Shown here: piece after piece, positions 7,318 to 15,691 of the stretch
Layout of the letters: every line of letters starts with the position of its first letter
Numbering within the stretch: the first letter of the stretch is position 1
From: Nocardioidaceae bacterium
GTDB taxonomy: Bacteria > Actinomycetota > Actinomycetes > Propionibacteriales > Nocardioidaceae
Reading direction: 5' to 3'
DNA: 42,598 bases
NCBI GenBank assembly: GCA_029266455.1
Contig: JAQSWV010000020.1
Span: 1 to 42,598, forward strand
Translations under genes and position numbers: made by a program
Notes under the pieces: generated by a model
The model's input: only the letters and a program-made list of their open reading frames with translations
The model's database searches: none
What the model was told of the DNA's origin: nothing

Positions 7318-9289
7318 GACTGCGGACGTCCTGTTCACGCCGTCCGGCCGCCGGGGACGGGTCTCGGTGGGTACGACTGTCCTGGACGCGGCGCGGAGCC
7401 TGAACGTCGATCTCGACTCGGTGTGTGGCGGGCGGGGTATCTGCGGCCGGTGCCAGGTCGAGGTCGGGGAGCGGCCGGGGGTGCCGGCGGAAGCCGACCG
7501 GTTGAGCCCACCGGACGGTAAGGAGACGACGTACTCCGGCCGCCGGCCGCTGGCGGACGGCCGCAGGATGGGCTGCGCCGCGCAGATACGGCGCGATGTC
7601 GTGATCCGCGTGCCTGCGGACTCACAGGTGCACCGTCAGGTGGTGCGTAAGGCCGTCGGCCGCCCGACCGTGCCGGTGGATCCGCTGGTGCAGCTGCGCT
7701 ACGTCGAGCTGCCGGAGCCGACGCTCGCGGACTCGTTCGGCGAGCTCCAGCGGCTGCGAACTGCGCTGAACGAGCAGTGGGAGCTGGTGGATGTGCAGGT
7801 CGAGCCGAGCGCCTTGGTGTCGCTGCAGCCGGCTCTCGATGCCGGCAACCGAGCGGTCACTGTGGCACTGCGTGACGGGCACCGGGTGGTCGCGGTCTGG
7901 CCGGGGTTGTGCGACTCCGTCCACGGAGTGGCGTTCGACGTCGGGTCGACCACGCTGGCCGGTCACCTGTGCGACCTCGGCTCAGGCGCCGTGCTGGCGA
8001 CGTCCGGCCGGATGAACCCGCAGATGGGTTACGGCGAGGACCTGATGAGCAGGGTCTCCTATGTGCTGATGAACCCGGAGGGAGCCGAGCGCCTTACCGC
8101 CGCGGTGCGCGCGGCCCTTGCGGCCATGGTGACCGAGATGTGCGACGAGGCCGGTGTCGATCCCGGGTCGGTTCTCGAGGTGACGCTCGTCGGGAACCCG
8201 GTCATGCACCACCTGGTGCTCGGGTTCGACCCGCGCCATCTCGGCACGGCGCCGTTCGTCCTCGCCACCACCGAGGCCGTCTCGACCGGTGCCCGCGAGC
8301 TCGGTCTCGACGTCCATCCGGGCGCCCGGGCGTACGCTCCGCCCTGCGTGGCCGGCCACGTCGGGGCCGATGCTGCGGCCATGGTGCTCGCGGAAGGCCC
8401 GCACCGCGGCCGGGCGCTCACCCTGCTGGTCGATGTCGGCACCAATGCCGAGATCGTCCTGGGCAACGACCGGCGTCTGCTGGCTGCGTCGTCACCGACC
8501 GGACCCGCCTTCGAGGGTGCCCAGATCTCGGGAGGCCAGCGGGCGGCCCCCGGGGCGGTCGAGCGAGTGCGCATCGACCGCGAGACCCTCGAGCCGCGGG
8601 TCAAGGTCGTGGGCTGCGACCTGTGGTCCGACGATGACGGCTTCGCGCGCGCCGTGCGGCGGACCGGCGTCACCGGCATCTGCGGCTCAGGAATCCTCGA
8701 GGCGGTCGCCGAGCTGTTCCTGGCCGGCGTCGTGACCGCGGACGGGCGGCTGGTGCGGCCGGCAGGCCAGGACTCACCGCACATCGTCGAGAGCGGCCGG
8801 ACGCTGGCCTACCGGGTCTGGGACGACCCCGTCCTCGAGGTGACGCAGCCGGACGTGCGCGCCATCCAGCTGGCGAAGGCGGCGCTGCAGGCGGGCTGCC
8901 GGCTGCTCATGGAGCGGTTCGGCGTCACGACGGTCGACCGGATCCGGCTGGCCGGCGCCTTCGGCAGTCACCTGGATCCGATGTACGCCATGGTGCTGGG
9001 ACTCCTGCCCGACTGCGACCTCGACGACGTGGGTGCGGCCGGCAACTCCGCCGGGGCGGGCGCGCTCATGGTGCTGCTGTCGTCTGCGGCGCGCAGGGAG
9101 ATCGAGCAGGTGACCGCCCGCATCGACAAGGTCGAGACCGCGATCGAACCCACCTTCCAGGAGCATTTCGTCGCGGCGATGGCGTTCCCGCACTCGTCCC
9201 TCCCCTACTCCCGGCTGGCAGAGCGGGTGCTGCTCCCGGCAGCGCCGGCCACCGTGGGCCAGCGTCGCACCAGGAGGTCCGTCCGATGA
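7262..9289 (+). CDS. RACo-type corrinoid reductive activator ([2Fe-2S]/ASKHA, DUF4445)
   Basis: This protein reactivates corrinoid cofactor that has slipped to Co(II), using ATP hydrolysis and an electron from its iron-sulfur cluster. The 675-residue product has an N-terminal ferredoxin domain with cluster cysteines Cys55, Cys61, Cys64 and Cys105 (CGGRGICGRC, then RMGCAAQ). A linker and middle domain follow, then an ASKHA ATPase-like fold with GVAFDVGSTTLAGHL near residue 220 and LLVDVGTNAEIVLGN near 390, and a C-terminal RIRLAGAFGSHLDP block. This is the RACo/AcsV/RamA-like family. ATG 7262 is reported, but GTG 7310 with GGAGGG six bases upstream is an equally good or better start, removing 16 low-complexity residues. 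The next gene overlaps by ATGA. In this organism the electron donor is unknown. Confidence 0.93.
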   Translation: MAAVAAGALRAVGGPRVVETADVLFTPSGRRGRVSVGTTVLDAARSLNVDLDSVCGGRGICGRCQVEVGERPGVPAEADRLSPPDGKETTYSGRRPLADGRRMGCAAQIRRDVVIRVPADSQVHRQVVRKAVGRPTVPVDPLVQLRYVELPEPTLADSFGELQRLRTALNEQWELVDVQVEPSALVSLQPALDAGNRAVTVALRDGHRVVAVWPGLCDSVHGVAFDVGSTTLAGHLCDLGSGAVLATSGRMNPQMGYGEDLMSRVSYVLMNPEGAERLTAAVRAALAAMVTEMCDEAGVDPGSVLEVTLVGNPVMHHLVLGFDPRHLGTAPFVLATTEAVSTGARELGLDVHPGARAYAPPCVAGHVGADAAAMVLAEGPHRGRALTLLVDVGTNAEIVLGNDRRLLAASSPTGPAFEGAQISGGQRAAPGAVERVRIDRETLEPRVKVVGCDLWSDDDGFARAVRRTGVTGICGSGILEAVAELFLAGVVTADGRLVRPAGQDSPHIVESGRTLAYRVWDDPVLEVTQPDVRAIQLAKAALQAGCRLLMERFGVTTVDRIRLAGAFGSHLDPMYAMVLGLLPDCDLDDVGAAGNSAGAGALMVLLSSAARREIEQVTARIDKVETAIEPTFQEHFVAAMAFPHSSLPYSRLAERVLLPAAPATVGQRRTRRSVR

Positions 9290-10827
9290 GTGTCCACGAC
9301 ACCGGCAGGCGGGCCGCCCGTCGTCGCCCGCGAGCAGCTGCGCCGATCGGTCCGAGGCAACCGCCCTGGCGGACGCTCCGTCGCGGGATGGAGCCGGTGC
9401 GCGCGGTCTCGGACGACCAGCTCGAGGCCATCAACGAGGCATCGCTGCGGTTGCTGGCCGAGACCGGCATCGACTTCCTGCATCCACGCGCGCGGCAGAT
9501 GTGGGCTGACGCCGGCGCCAGCGTCGATGGTGACCGGGTACGCCTCGACCCGGCGCTGGTGACCTCCTTGGTCGAGCACGCCCCGTCCCGGTTCAGGCTG
9601 CACGCCAGGAACCCTGCGCACGACGTCGAGATCGGCGGGGACGCAGTCGTGTTCTCCGCGGTCGCGAGCGCGCCGTACGTCAGCGACGGGGCGGCGGGCC
9701 GGCGCCAGGGCAACGAGCGGGACTTCACCGACCTCGTACGACTCAGCCAGTCGCTCAACGCGATCCACGTCCACGGCGGCTACCCCGTGGAGCCGGTCGA
9801 CATCCACGCGTCGGTACGACACCTGCACGCGACACGCATCCTCCTGACCCAGACCGACAAGGTGCCCGGCGCCTACAGCCTCGGCCGGGAGCGCAACCTC
9901 GACTGCCTGGAGATGGTGCGCATCGCCCGGCAGCTCGACGGCGACACGCTCGAACGAGAGCCGTCGATGCACACCGTCATCAACGCCAGTTCACCGTTGC
10001 GCTTCGATCACCCCATGCTGGAGGGGATCCGGCAGTTCTCCGCGCGCAACCAGGTCGTGATCGTGACCCCCTTCACACTGGCGGGTGCGATGGCGCCGGT
10101 GACCGTCGCGGGCGCACTGGCCCAGCAGAACGCCGAGGCGCTGGCCGGCATCGCCTTCACGCAGCTCGTCCGACCCGGCGCCCCCGTCGTCTACGGCGGG
10201 TTCACGTCCAACGTCGACATGCGGTCCGGCTCGCCGGCGTTCGGCACTCCTGAGTTCATGAAGGCTGCGCTGATCGGCGGGCAGCTCGCCCGCCGGGCCG
10301 GGGTGCCCTACCGGTCGTCGAACGTGTGCACGGCCAATGCGGTCGACGCCCAGTCCGCCTACGAGAGCGTCTTCTCGCTGTGGGGCGCCGTCATGGGCGG
10401 GGCGAACATCGTCTTCCACGGTGCGGGGTGGCTGGAAGGTGGTCTGCGCGCGTCGTTCGAGAAGATGGTGATCGATGCCGACCTGCTGCAGATGGTCGCC
10501 GCATTCCTTGAACCCGTCGTCGTCGACGACGAGTCGCTCGCCCTGGAGGCGATCGCCGAGGTGGGGCCGGGCGGCCACTTCTTCGGGGTGCAGCACACCC
10601 AGGACCGGTTCCGGGACGCCTTCTTCTCGCCCATGGTGTCCGACTGGCGGAACTTCGAGTCCTGGGAGGAGGCGGGCGGTCCCACGGCGCTCGACCATGC
10701 GTCCCGACTGGTCGGCGAGCTCCGGGACGGTTTCGAGCCACCGCCGCTCGCGCCGGACGTCGCCGCCGAGCTGGACGAGTTCGTTGACCGACGCGTCGCC
10801 GAGGGCGGCGCGCCCACCGACTTCTAG
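9286..10827 (+). CDS. MttB-superfamily amine:corrinoid methyltransferase, non-pyrrolysine
   Basis: This 513-residue protein is the expected first enzyme, moving a methyl from a quaternary or tertiary amine to the Co(I) corrinoid protein. MttB-family blocks are visible: LRLLAETGIDFLHPRAR (about residues 50-66), PVVYGGFTSNVDMRSGSPAFGTPE (about 302-325), the segment NAVDAQSAYES (about residues 350-360), and GGANIVFHGAGWLEGGL. In archaeal MttB a pyrrolysine encoded by amber UAG lies in the DAQ-x-YE region. Here that region is read with ordinary sense codons, as in glycine betaine methyltransferase MtgB and other members acting on carnitine or proline betaine. An Arg-rich N-terminal extension of about 30 residues is unusual. 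The start has AGGAGG eight bases upstream and overlaps the preceding stop (ATGA). Its stop is itself TAG. Substrate by context: glycine betaine or a related betaine (inference). Confidence 0.92.
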   Translation: MSVHDTGRRAARRRPRAAAPIGPRQPPWRTLRRGMEPVRAVSDDQLEAINEASLRLLAETGIDFLHPRARQMWADAGASVDGDRVRLDPALVTSLVEHAPSRFRLHARNPAHDVEIGGDAVVFSAVASAPYVSDGAAGRRQGNERDFTDLVRLSQSLNAIHVHGGYPVEPVDIHASVRHLHATRILLTQTDKVPGAYSLGRERNLDCLEMVRIARQLDGDTLEREPSMHTVINASSPLRFDHPMLEGIRQFSARNQVVIVTPFTLAGAMAPVTVAGALAQQNAEALAGIAFTQLVRPGAPVVYGGFTSNVDMRSGSPAFGTPEFMKAALIGGQLARRAGVPYRSSNVCTANAVDAQSAYESVFSLWGAVMGGANIVFHGAGWLEGGLRASFEKMVIDADLLQMVAAFLEPVVVDDESLALEAIAEVGPGGHFFGVQHTQDRFRDAFFSPMVSDWRNFESWEEAGGPTALDHASRLVGELRDGFEPPPLAPDVAAELDEFVDRRVAEGGAPTDF

Positions 10828-10839
10828 GAGCAGCATCGG

Positions 10840-13296
10840 ATGAGATCGAGCGCCCAGGTCGTCGTGATCGGCGGCGGCGTGGTCGGAGCCAGCGTCCTCT
10901 ACCACCTCACCAAGGCCGGGGTACGGGATGCGGTGCTCCTGGAGCGCGGCGAGCTGACCTGTGGCTCGACCTGGCACGCAGCCGGCGGCATGCACACGCT
11001 GAACGGTGATCCCAACGTCGCAGCGCTGCAGAAGTACACCGTGGAGCTCTACCGCGAGATCGAGCGCGTGTCGGGGATCGACTGCGGTATCCACCTCAGC
11101 GGCGGTCTCCTGCTTGCCGAGGACGCCGAACGGCTGGACTGGTTGCGCATGGCCCAGGCACGGGGCCGCTATCTCGGTATTCCCACCGAGCTGATCACCC
11201 CGGCGGAGGCCAAGCAGGTGCTGCCCTACCTCGACGAACGGTTCTTCGTCGGCGCGTTGTACGACCCGCTGGAAGGACACGTCGACCCGTCCGGGGTCAC
11301 CCGTGCGTACGCGCGTTCGGCGCAGCTGGGCGGCGCCGCGGTCGTGCAGCAGACCAGAGTCGAGGCGATCGCCCGGGGCGTCGATGGAACCTGGGAGCTC
11401 GACTGCGGCGAGGCCGGCGTGATCCGGTGCGAGCACTTCGTCAACGCGGGCGGACTGTGGGCCCGTGAGGTGGGGCGGATGGTCGGCGTCGAGCTGCCGG
11501 TCCTGGCCATGGAGCACCACTACCTGATCACCGAACCCGTGCCCGGGCTGGCGGAATGGAACTCCTCCTCCGGCCGCGAGGGCCTGCACGCCATGGACTT
11601 CGCCGGCGAGGTCTACATGCGCCAGGAGGGTGACGGTCTGCTGCTCGGCACGTATGAGCGCGACGGCGTTCCCTGGTCGCCGCACACGACGCCGTGGGAC
11701 TTCGGTCCACAGCTGCTCCCGCCTGACCTCGAGCGCATCGCGGCGAACCTCGACGTCGCCTTCGAGCACTTCCCTGTGTTCCAGGAGGTCGGCATCCGGC
11801 GGGTGGTCAACGGGCCATTCACCTTCGCCCCGGACGGCAACCCGCTGGTGGGGCCGGTCCGTGGCCAGCATGGTCATTGGGTGGCGTGCGGGGTGATGGC
11901 CGGGCTCAGCCAGGGCGGCGGCGTCGGGCTCGCGCTCGCCAACTGGATCACGCAGGGCGACCCGGGGTTCGACGTGTGGGGCATGGACGTAGCCCGTTTC
12001 GGTGACTGGGCCACCCCCGCGTACACCGAGGCCAAGGTGCGCGAGAACTACGGTCGGCGCTTCCGGATCGCCTACCCCAACGAGCAGCTACCCGCCGGAC
12101 GCCCGCTGCTCACCGCACCCGTGCACACGCGCCTCGACCAGGCCGGGGCGGTGTGGGGGGCGGCCTTCGGACTCGAGCAGCCGTTGTGGTTCCAGCGCGA
12201 GGGCGCCGAGCGGCTGGAGACGCCGACGCTGCGGCGGTCGAACGCATGGGGTCCGGTGGCCGACGAGTGCCACGCGGTTCGCGAGGGGGTGGGCCTCAGC
12301 GAGACGACGGGCTTCGCCAAGCACGAGTTCGGCGGACCCGGGGCCCGCGATTTCCTCAATGGTCTGCTGACCAACCGCATCCCTCCACGGGGGCGGATCG
12401 CACTCGCGCCGATGCTGAACGAGAACGGCCGCCTGATCGGGGACTTCACCGTCGCCGCCGTGCCCGGTGACGCCCACGATGCCCGTGGCGAGGAGCGGTT
12501 CCTCCTGTTCGGCTCAGGTCCCGCCGAGCGCTACCACCAGCGGTGGTTCGACGATCACCTGCCGAGCGACGGCAGTGTGACGTACCGCAGCCTGGGCTCC
12601 AGGCTGTGTGGCCTGGCCATCGCCGGCCCCGCGGCGCGCGAGCTGCTGGCCGGGCTGACGTCCTCGGACATCTCGGCCCAGGCGTTCGGCTTCCTCGACA
12701 TCTGCCGTATGGATGTCGACATGGTGCCCGCACTGTGCGCACGCATCTCGTTCACGGGCGACCTCGGCTACGAGCTGTGGGTCGAACCCGGCTATCAGGC
12801 GCGGCTCTACGACGTGCTGGTCCGTGCCGGGGGTGACTACGGGCTCCGGCTCTTCGGGGCGCACGCGCTGAACTCGCTGCGGCTGGAGAAGTCGTACGGG
12901 TCATGGGCGACGGAGTACCGCCCTGTCTACGACCCGTACGAAGCAGGGTTGGGAATGTTCGTCAAGCCGGACAAGGGCGACTTCGTGGGTCGCGAGGCAG
13001 CCGAGAAGGTGCGTACGAGTGGCCCCGCGCGCCGACTGGTGACCTTCACCGTCGACGCGGACGACGCCGATGTCACGGGCGACGAGCCGATCTGGCACGG
13101 CTCCGAGGTGGTCGGATGGGTGACCTCCGGTGGGTTCGCGCACACCGTGGGGAAGTCGGTTGCCCTCGGCTACGTGCCGGCCGAGCTGGCTGAGGCGGAC
13201 GAGGACTTCGCGGTCGAGGTCGTCGGCGCCCGGCGGAGTGCCCAACGTCTCGACGCCTGCTTGTTCGACCCCAGCGGCGCGCGGATGCGGGGCTGA
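10840..13296 (+). CDS. FAD-dependent dimethylglycine/sarcosine dehydrogenase-like protein (DAO-GcvT fusion)
   Basis: The 818-residue product is built like dimethylglycine and sarcosine dehydrogenases. An N-terminal FAD domain (VVVIGGGVVGASVLYHL, residues 7-23) is followed by CGSTWHAAGG, whose His46 is at the place of covalent FAD attachment in the family. An FAO_M-type linker domain comes at about 380-435. The C-terminal aminomethyltransferase (GcvT) module spans about 440-815, with GLSETTGFAKHEFGG, SFTGDLGYELWVEP and a GcvT_C barrel. It would oxidise an N-methyl group to a methylene and place it on tetrahydrofolate bound in the GcvT part. The gene is 12 bases after the MttB stop, with AGGAG overlapping that stop. 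It closes the operon and supplies the step after corrinoid-dependent removal of the first methyl. Exact substrate (dimethylglycine or sarcosine) cannot be read from sequence. Confidence 0.93.
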   Translation: MRSSAQVVVIGGGVVGASVLYHLTKAGVRDAVLLERGELTCGSTWHAAGGMHTLNGDPNVAALQKYTVELYREIERVSGIDCGIHLSGGLLLAEDAERLDWLRMAQARGRYLGIPTELITPAEAKQVLPYLDERFFVGALYDPLEGHVDPSGVTRAYARSAQLGGAAVVQQTRVEAIARGVDGTWELDCGEAGVIRCEHFVNAGGLWAREVGRMVGVELPVLAMEHHYLITEPVPGLAEWNSSSGREGLHAMDFAGEVYMRQEGDGLLLGTYERDGVPWSPHTTPWDFGPQLLPPDLERIAANLDVAFEHFPVFQEVGIRRVVNGPFTFAPDGNPLVGPVRGQHGHWVACGVMAGLSQGGGVGLALANWITQGDPGFDVWGMDVARFGDWATPAYTEAKVRENYGRRFRIAYPNEQLPAGRPLLTAPVHTRLDQAGAVWGAAFGLEQPLWFQREGAERLETPTLRRSNAWGPVADECHAVREGVGLSETTGFAKHEFGGPGARDFLNGLLTNRIPPRGRIALAPMLNENGRLIGDFTVAAVPGDAHDARGEERFLLFGSGPAERYHQRWFDDHLPSDGSVTYRSLGSRLCGLAIAGPAARELLAGLTSSDISAQAFGFLDICRMDVDMVPALCARISFTGDLGYELWVEPGYQARLYDVLVRAGGDYGLRLFGAHALNSLRLEKSYGSWATEYRPVYDPYEAGLGMFVKPDKGDFVGREAAEKVRTSGPARRLVTFTVDADDADVTGDEPIWHGSEVVGWVTSGGFAHTVGKSVALGYVPAELAEADEDFAVEVVGARRSAQRLDACLFDPSGARMRG

Positions 13297-13462
13297 GCGG
13301 ACAGGTCACCTAAGGGAGCGGGTGTGCTCGAGAAGGCCGGTATCGTTGAGGTGGTCCACCTACACTGGCGAGCGCGGTCGGCACCGTCAGCCCACCGCTC
13401 GCGGGGTGCTACCGTGCTCGATCTGACCTCGCCGAACGCGCCAGGTCAGGACATGGACACCG

Positions 13463-13538
13463 GCGCTCGTAGCTCAACGGATAGAGCATCTGACTACGGA
13501 TCAGAAGGTTGGGGGTTCGAATCCCTCCGAGCGCACCA
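13463..13538 (+). tRNA. tRNA-Arg (anticodon ACG), CCA encoded
   Basis: A complete cloverleaf can be drawn. The acceptor stem is GCGCTCG with CGAGCGC (13528-13534). The anticodon stem is TCTGA/TCAGA enclosing loop CTACGGA, giving anticodon ACG (A34 would become inosine and read CGU, CGC and CGA). The T arm has GGTTCGAATC. The discriminator is A13535 and the CCA end is encoded (13536-13538). tadA, which makes the A34-to-I34 change in exactly this tRNA, lies 14 kb away in the same window. The region just downstream carries repeats and a transposase relic. Confidence 0.97.
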
Positions 13539-13609
13539 CACCTGACATGCGGCTTCGCTGTCTGAGGCAAGGGTCCCGATGACGACCCAGGTCCCTCCAG
13601 GTCCGCCCT

Positions 13610-13654
13610 GCGCCGATCATGATTGCGCCGATCATGATTGCGCCGATCATGAGT
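13610..13654 (+). repeat. Three tandem copies of a 15-bp unit
   Basis: The unit GCGCCGATCATGATT occurs at 13610-13624 and 13625-13639, and as a near copy (ending GAGT) at 13640-13654. Each unit contains ATCATGAT, which is self-complementary. The repeat lies between tRNA-Arg and the IS3 relic, in non-coding DNA. Confidence 0.85.
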
Positions 13655-13673
13655 CGTCCTGAGCTGCCCAGGC

Positions 13674-13830
13674 ATGGTGCGGCGGCTGTGGCGAGAGGAA
13701 GGCCTCAGCTGGCGCGACGAGTACAACCAGTACCGAATCCCACTCCGCCCTCGGCTTGCTCACACCCCACCAGTACGCCAGCCGATGGCAGACCAACCCA
13801 CCCGGACAATCCGGGGCGGTTCACGTTGCC
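13674..13830 (+). pseudogene. Relic of an IS3-family transposase (OrfB) with internal deletion and frameshift
   Basis: Starting at 13674 the frame reads MVRRLWREEGL, which is the HTH_21-type motif near the N-terminus of IS3-family OrfB integrases. It is joined directly to SWRDEYNQYR, which belongs near the C-terminus of the same protein, so about 200 residues with the DDE core are missing. One base later in phase (about 13735-13740) the next frame continues SHSALGLLTPHQYASRW, the usual IS3 C-terminus (consensus like RPHSALGYLTPAEYA). The break is explained by one inserted base. No terminal inverted repeats were recognised. The remainder of the gap up to 13937 shows nothing I can identify. Confidence 0.7.
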
Positions 13831-13937
13831 GTACTCGGAGAGTCCCTCGACAACGCGAGCTCCTTCCTGTCAGCGATCGTCGGCCGATGCGGTCGCGGTA
13901 GCAGCGTGGCTGCGCGGCGGCACGACCCTGAGCAGGG

Positions 13938-15623
13938 CTATTCGGCCAGGATGATCTGCCGCAGTTGCGCGGCCTTGGACTCCGACCATTCTGGTGGCCG
14001 CAGAACTGCTGCCCACCCGTCCACGTGTTCGCCGGTGTAAACGTGTCCGTGACCCGGGGGGGTGGAGAAGGAGAGCGCAAGGTCTGCGGACACTTGCCAG
14101 AAGGTGACGAATGGGATCCATACCATCTCGTCGAGGACATCGCGGCCCCGTGGCTCAGCCAGCCAGTCAGGCTCATTCAATAGCAGGCCTGGGCTCCACC
14201 AAGTGATCGGATCGGACGCGTGCTGCATGTAGAGCACCCGGGTGCCTCGCCAGGGACTTCCGGCCGGAGGAATGCCGTTGCGAGGGCGTCCGCTGAACCT
14301 GATGGTCCGGCCCTCGCTGTAGACCGGCTCAACTTCGGGACTGCCGGCGTCCCGGTCTTCGACGAAGCCGCGATACAACGGGTTGAAGCTCGGCGGACCC
14401 ACGAACAAAGCTCCGCTGGTCCGGTTGGCCAGGTCTCGCTCGCCACTGAACGCGTTCTCGCCACCGAAGGATCCCAAGCTTTCTCCGTACACCAGCAACT
14501 CGGGTCGATCGTCAGCAGGTAGTCGGGCCCAGCGACCATAGACTGCGTCGAAAAGGTCCCGTCCAGCCTCGCGCGCCGCCTCCTGGTCGACCAAGTATGA
14601 AAGCCATGAAGGCAGGTGAGAGTACTGGGTTCCGACGATTGCTGAGTCACCGGCGGTTAAGTACTCGAAGGTGTCAACTGAGCTTGGCTCAACGATCCCG
14701 GTACCCGTTGTGGTCACGACCAGCAGGTACGAACGGTCGAAGGCACCTGTGCGGTCGAGCTCCGCTACAGCGAGCTCTGCTCGGATCTCTGGGTCATCCG
14801 ACGAGGCATGGCCGATGTATGCGCGAACTGGCTCGATCGCCGGACCATCAGTGAATGCAGCAATTTCGCTCGCCGTCGGGCCAGTACCCGTGAAGATGCG
14901 TCCCTGTCGACCCAGGGACTCCCAAGACACGAGTGAAGCAGGCCCGCCGGACCTCAAAGCGCTGGTCGGTTGTTCGGCACCACCCGTGGTTCGGGAGTCC
15001 AGCAGCGCGAAGCTCCGATCCGCCGACGCCACCAGGGCATCCTTGATGACTCCACTGAACAGCAGAGCGGTCGAGGTAGTCAGCAGGATCAGCGCCGTGA
15101 CGCGTGCGGCTCGGGCACCCATCAGTCGCACCAGACCCGCAGCCAGCCAAAGATACAGCCAGTGAATGGCCCGGCCGACTGCAACAGCCACAATGAAGAT
15201 GACTACTGCCACCAGTGGGATAAGAAAGTAACTGGCGAGCGACGGCGCAGGTACGTCAACGAGCCTCCGCATCTCCTGTTGCCATCGCTCACTCAGTACC
15301 ACGGCGATAAGCAGCGCCGGCACAGCGACGATCCAATAAAGTCGCCACGCCCAGGGCGCTGGCTGCCGCGGCTCACGGTCAGCAAGCTCGCGCCATAGCC
15401 AGGCTGCAGCCACACCAATGCCGTAGCCCACCACAGCGCTCAGTCCGCTGACAGCCCCTTGAAAGGGAGGGGGACGTGGCAGCAACGACGGTGTGAGAGA
15501 CAAGCAGAGGAATATCAAGGCTACCCACGCGCCGGGTAGCCCATACCGGAACCACGAACGGATACGTGCGGCTATGCGGCGCTGAATGGTGCGGCCACCC
15601 CCGGGCACTTGCGTGTCCGTCAC
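13938..15623 (-). CDS. Integral-membrane alpha/beta-hydrolase family protein (Abhydrolase_9-like)
   Basis: From the GTG at 15623 (GGAG nine bases upstream) the product is 561 residues. The N-terminal third has four or five hydrophobic segments (for example PGAWVALIFLCLSLTPSLLP near residue 30, YWIVAVPALLIAVVL, and SYFLIPLVAVVIFIVAVAVG). The C-terminal part is a hydrolase domain with the nucleophile-elbow motif YGESLGSFGG and the later family stretches GALFVGPPSFNPLY, RVLYMQHASDPITWW and PPGHGHVY. This matches the two-part actinobacterial family Abhydrolase_9_N plus Abhydrolase_9, whose substrate is unknown. Its base composition is slightly less GC-rich and less biased than the flanking core genes, in keeping with an accessory location. 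The HdeD-like gene is 68 bases upstream on the same strand, so the two may be co-transcribed. Confidence 0.85.
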   Translation of the reverse strand: MTDTQVPGGGRTIQRRIAARIRSWFRYGLPGAWVALIFLCLSLTPSLLPRPPPFQGAVSGLSAVVGYGIGVAAAWLWRELADREPRQPAPWAWRLYWIVAVPALLIAVVLSERWQQEMRRLVDVPAPSLASYFLIPLVAVVIFIVAVAVGRAIHWLYLWLAAGLVRLMGARAARVTALILLTTSTALLFSGVIKDALVASADRSFALLDSRTTGGAEQPTSALRSGGPASLVSWESLGRQGRIFTGTGPTASEIAAFTDGPAIEPVRAYIGHASSDDPEIRAELAVAELDRTGAFDRSYLLVVTTTGTGIVEPSSVDTFEYLTAGDSAIVGTQYSHLPSWLSYLVDQEAAREAGRDLFDAVYGRWARLPADDRPELLVYGESLGSFGGENAFSGERDLANRTSGALFVGPPSFNPLYRGFVEDRDAGSPEVEPVYSEGRTIRFSGRPRNGIPPAGSPWRGTRVLYMQHASDPITWWSPGLLLNEPDWLAEPRGRDVLDEMVWIPFVTFWQVSADLALSFSTPPGHGHVYTGEHVDGWAAVLRPPEWSESKAAQLRQIILAE

Positions 15624-15691
15624 CTTGTCGGTCTCCGTGAGCGCCGCGCGGTCATCCGTCAGCCTCCAAGGGACTCTCGGCACAATTCCTT

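Noticed and set aside
9286-10827. Pyrrolysine-containing MttB
   Set aside because: No in-frame TAG inside the gene; the only TAG is the terminal stop.
13409-13726. Minus-strand frame of 105 codons reading GGIRTPNLLIRSQMLYPLSYERR
   Set aside because: This is the familiar false peptide produced by translating a tRNA gene backwards; it lies over tRNA-Arg.
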